Position numbers and translations under genes: made by a program. Under the pieces are notes generated by a model that was not told the origin of the DNA, searched no databases, and worked only from the letters and a program-made list of their open reading frames with translations. From NCBI GenBank assembly GCA_030150585.1, contig JASLFM010000468.1, forward strand, positions 1-8,245: a stretch of 8,245 nucleotides of DNA, given 5' to 3'. Below, one piece after another: positions 6,422-8,245 of this stretch. This DNA comes from Acidovorax sp. (lineage in GTDB: Bacteria; Pseudomonadota; Gammaproteobacteria; Burkholderiales; Burkholderiaceae_C). Numbering within the stretch: position 1 is the stretch's first letter; each line of letters begins with the position of its first letter.

Positions 6422-8245
6422 ATGAGTACCTTGCGCCAACTGCTGCATGCGATCGTCAACCGCACCACGCTGGCGCTGCTGCTTCTGGTGCTGCTGTCGC
6501 TGCTGATCTGGTTTGCGGGGCCGCTGCTGGCCGTTTCGTTCTCCGAGGCGCAGGCCCACCCGCTCGGGCCCGCCTGGGTGCGGTGGCTGGTAATCGGCGC
6601 GATCTGGTGCGTGTGGCTGCTCAAGCAGCTCGTGCGCTGGTGGCGCCAGCGCTCGCTCAACGGCGCGCTGCTCAACCAGCTCGCCAAGCTGCAGCAGAGC
6701 CAGGCCGGAACCCAGGGCCCCGCAGGCCAGGAAGAAGTGGCCGAACTCGGCCGCCGCTTCAAGCAGGCCACCGAGGTGCTCAAGAAGGCACGCCTGGGCG
6801 GAGAGCAGAACGGCGGCTGGCTCGCGGGCCTGTCGCGCCAGTACGTGTACCAGTTGCCGTGGTACGCCTTCATCGGCGCGCCAGGGTCGGGCAAGACCAC
6901 GGCCCTGGTCAATGCCGGGCTGAGCTTTCCGCTGGCCGAGCAGTTCGGCAAGGCCGCAATCCGCGGTGTGGGCGGCACGCGCAACCGCGACTGGTGGTTC
7001 ACCAACGAGGCCGTGCTGATCGACACCGCAGGGCGCTACACCACCCAGGAAAGCAACACCGCCGTGGACAAGGCCGAGTGGCAGGGCTTTCTGGGCCTGC
7101 TGCGGCGCTTCCGGCCCCGCCAGCCGCTCAACGGCGTGCTCCTCACGCTCTCGGTGCCGGACCTGCTGCAGATGAACGCGCAGGAGCGCCAGCAGCATGC
7201 GGCGGCCCTGAAGGCGCGCTTGGCCGAGCTGCGCGAGGGGCTGGGCGTGCAGTTGCCGGTGTATGTGCTGGTGACCAAGACCGACCTGCTCTCGGGCTTC
7301 TCTGAGTATTTCCTGAACCTCGGGCGCGAGGAGCGCGCGCAGGTCTGGGGCTTCACGCTGCCCTACGACGCGCGCCAGCCGGGCGTGGCCAACCTGCGCG
7401 AGCATTTCGAGCGCGAGTTCGACCTGCTCAAGCGCCGGCTCGACGACGGCATGCACGAGCGGCTGCTGGCCGAGCCTGACCTGTCGCGGCGCGCGCTGGC
7501 CTATGCGCTGCCGCAGCAGTTCCATGGGTTGCGCGAGGTGCTGGGGCGGCTGCTGGCCGAGGTGTTCAGCGAATCCAAGTTCAACGAGCAGCCGCTGCTG
7601 CGCGGTGTGTACTTCACCTCGGGCACGCAGGAGGGCACGCCTTTCGACCGCGTGCTCGGCGCCATGCAGCGCACTTTCCATGTTCCGAGCAAGGTTACGA
7701 GCGAGGGCGCAGCCGCGCCGGGCGGCGGCACGGGCAAGAGCTTTTTCCTGCAGGACCTGCTGCGGCAGGTCGTCTTCCCTGAACCCTTCATCGCGGGGCG
7801 CAACGTCGCGGCCGAGCGGCGCACGGTGGCGCTGCGCTGGGCAGGGCTGGGCGCCTGCGCGCTGCTGTTCGTGGGCGCCAACATCGCCTGGTCGCCCTGG
7901 GTCAGCTATGGCAACAACCTGCGCTACATCGGCGAAGTGGGCGACAAGGCCCAGGCGCTAGCGGCCGAGACGCAGAAGGTGCCCGCCGCCCCCAGCGACG
8001 ACGTGGCAGCGCTGCTGCCGCTGCTCAACCAGGCGCGCACGGTGGCCTGGAGCGAGTCGTTCCCCCCCGCCGCGGTGCCCTGGTCGTACCGCTGGGGGCT
8101 GTACCAGGGCGACAAGCTCGAGGCCGGTGGCCGGCAGGCCTATAACCGCTTGCTTGAAGACGCGTTGCTGCCCCGTGTGGCACTGCGCCTGGAAAACCTG
8201 CTGCGCCAGGCCCCGCAGGGCAACGCCGACTACCTCTACCAGGCC
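6422..8245 (+). CDS. tssM: T6SS inner-membrane protein TssM (IcmF family), 3' end missing
   Basis: Large inner-membrane subunit of the TssJLM complex. 608 residues are visible and the frame is open at the right edge; the family is usually about 1100-1300 residues, so about half is shown. Two membrane helices lie at about residues 17-38 and 52-71. Next comes a cytoplasmic P-loop domain with Walker A GAPGSGKTT (152-160), LIDTAGR (199-205) and VTKTDLL (284-290, a G4-like TKxD). A third membrane helix (about 470-490) leads to the periplasmic region, which includes WGLYQGDKLEAGGRQAYNRL, typical of IcmF proteins. The missing part should hold the rest of the periplasmic domain that binds TssJ. The NTPase motifs look intact, so nucleotide binding is plausible. 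The start is supported by AAGGAG at eight-base spacing. It is last in the visible operon order tssK-tssL-tssM. Confidence 0.96.
   Translation, partial: MSTLRQLLHAIVNRTTLALLLLVLLSLLIWFAGPLLAVSFSEAQAHPLGPAWVRWLVIGAIWCVWLLKQLVRWWRQRSLNGALLNQLAKLQQSQAGTQGPAGQEEVAELGRRFKQATEVLKKARLGGEQNGGWLAGLSRQYVYQLPWYAFIGAPGSGKTTALVNAGLSFPLAEQFGKAAIRGVGGTRNRDWWFTNEAVLIDTAGRYTTQESNTAVDKAEWQGFLGLLRRFRPRQPLNGVLLTLSVPDLLQMNAQERQQHAAALKARLAELREGLGVQLPVYVLVTKTDLLSGFSEYFLNLGREERAQVWGFTLPYDARQPGVANLREHFEREFDLLKRRLDDGMHERLLAEPDLSRRALAYALPQQFHGLREVLGRLLAEVFSESKFNEQPLLRGVYFTSGTQEGTPFDRVLGAMQRTFHVPSKVTSEGAAAPGGGTGKSFFLQDLLRQVVFPEPFIAGRNVAAERRTVALRWAGLGACALLFVGANIAWSPWVSYGNNLRYIGEVGDKAQALAAETQKVPAAPSDDVAALLPLLNQARTVAWSESFPPAAVPWSYRWGLYQGDKLEAGGRQAYNRLLEDALLPRVALRLENLLRQAPQGNADYLYQA

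Noticed and set aside
4939..7026. Minus-strand open frame of 695 codons opposite tssL and the start of tssM
   Set aside because: It is a shadow of conserved tssK, tssL and tssM coding sequence, with low-complexity composition and no recognisable domain.

Overview
The window is an interior piece of a type VI secretion system (T6SS) gene cluster. All six genes lie on the + strand and are tightly packed. The DNA is very GC-rich, with strong G/C preference at third codon positions. That and the protein sequences suggest a betaproteobacterium of the Burkholderiales, most likely Comamonadaceae (Acidovorax-like); this placement is an inference from composition and family resemblance, not from a search.

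Layout: vgrG/tssI, the spike protein, with its 5' end outside the window (2-2236); an Ala/Leu-rich HEAT-repeat solenoid protein (2239-3312); a small all-helical protein of 128 residues with no recognised family (3314-3700); tssK, the baseplate-to-membrane connector (3728-5062); tssL of the evolved type, with a C-terminal OmpA-like peptidoglycan-binding domain (5059-6402); and the N-terminal half of tssM/icmF, with an intact P-loop, running off the right edge (6422-8245). Gaps are 2, 1, 27, -4 and 19 bases. No promoter or terminator was seen, so the set reads as one transcription unit with several translationally coupled junctions. No intergenic stretch exceeds 27 bases, and there are no RNA genes, insertion sequences or CRISPR arrays.

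How the parts work together: TssL and TssM form the inner-membrane part of the trans-envelope complex, with TssL also able to hold the cell wall through its OmpA-like domain. TssK docks the cytoplasmic baseplate onto that complex. The VgrG trimer is the spike that sits on the baseplate and is fired with the Hcp tube. The usual tssJ lipoprotein gene is not between vgrG and tssK. That place holds the HEAT-repeat protein and the 128-residue helical protein, which are the least explained parts of the window and the best candidates for undescribed T6SS accessory factors. The VgrG C-terminus is also notable for a long and very regular eight-residue repeat that changes register once and ends in an uncharged tip.
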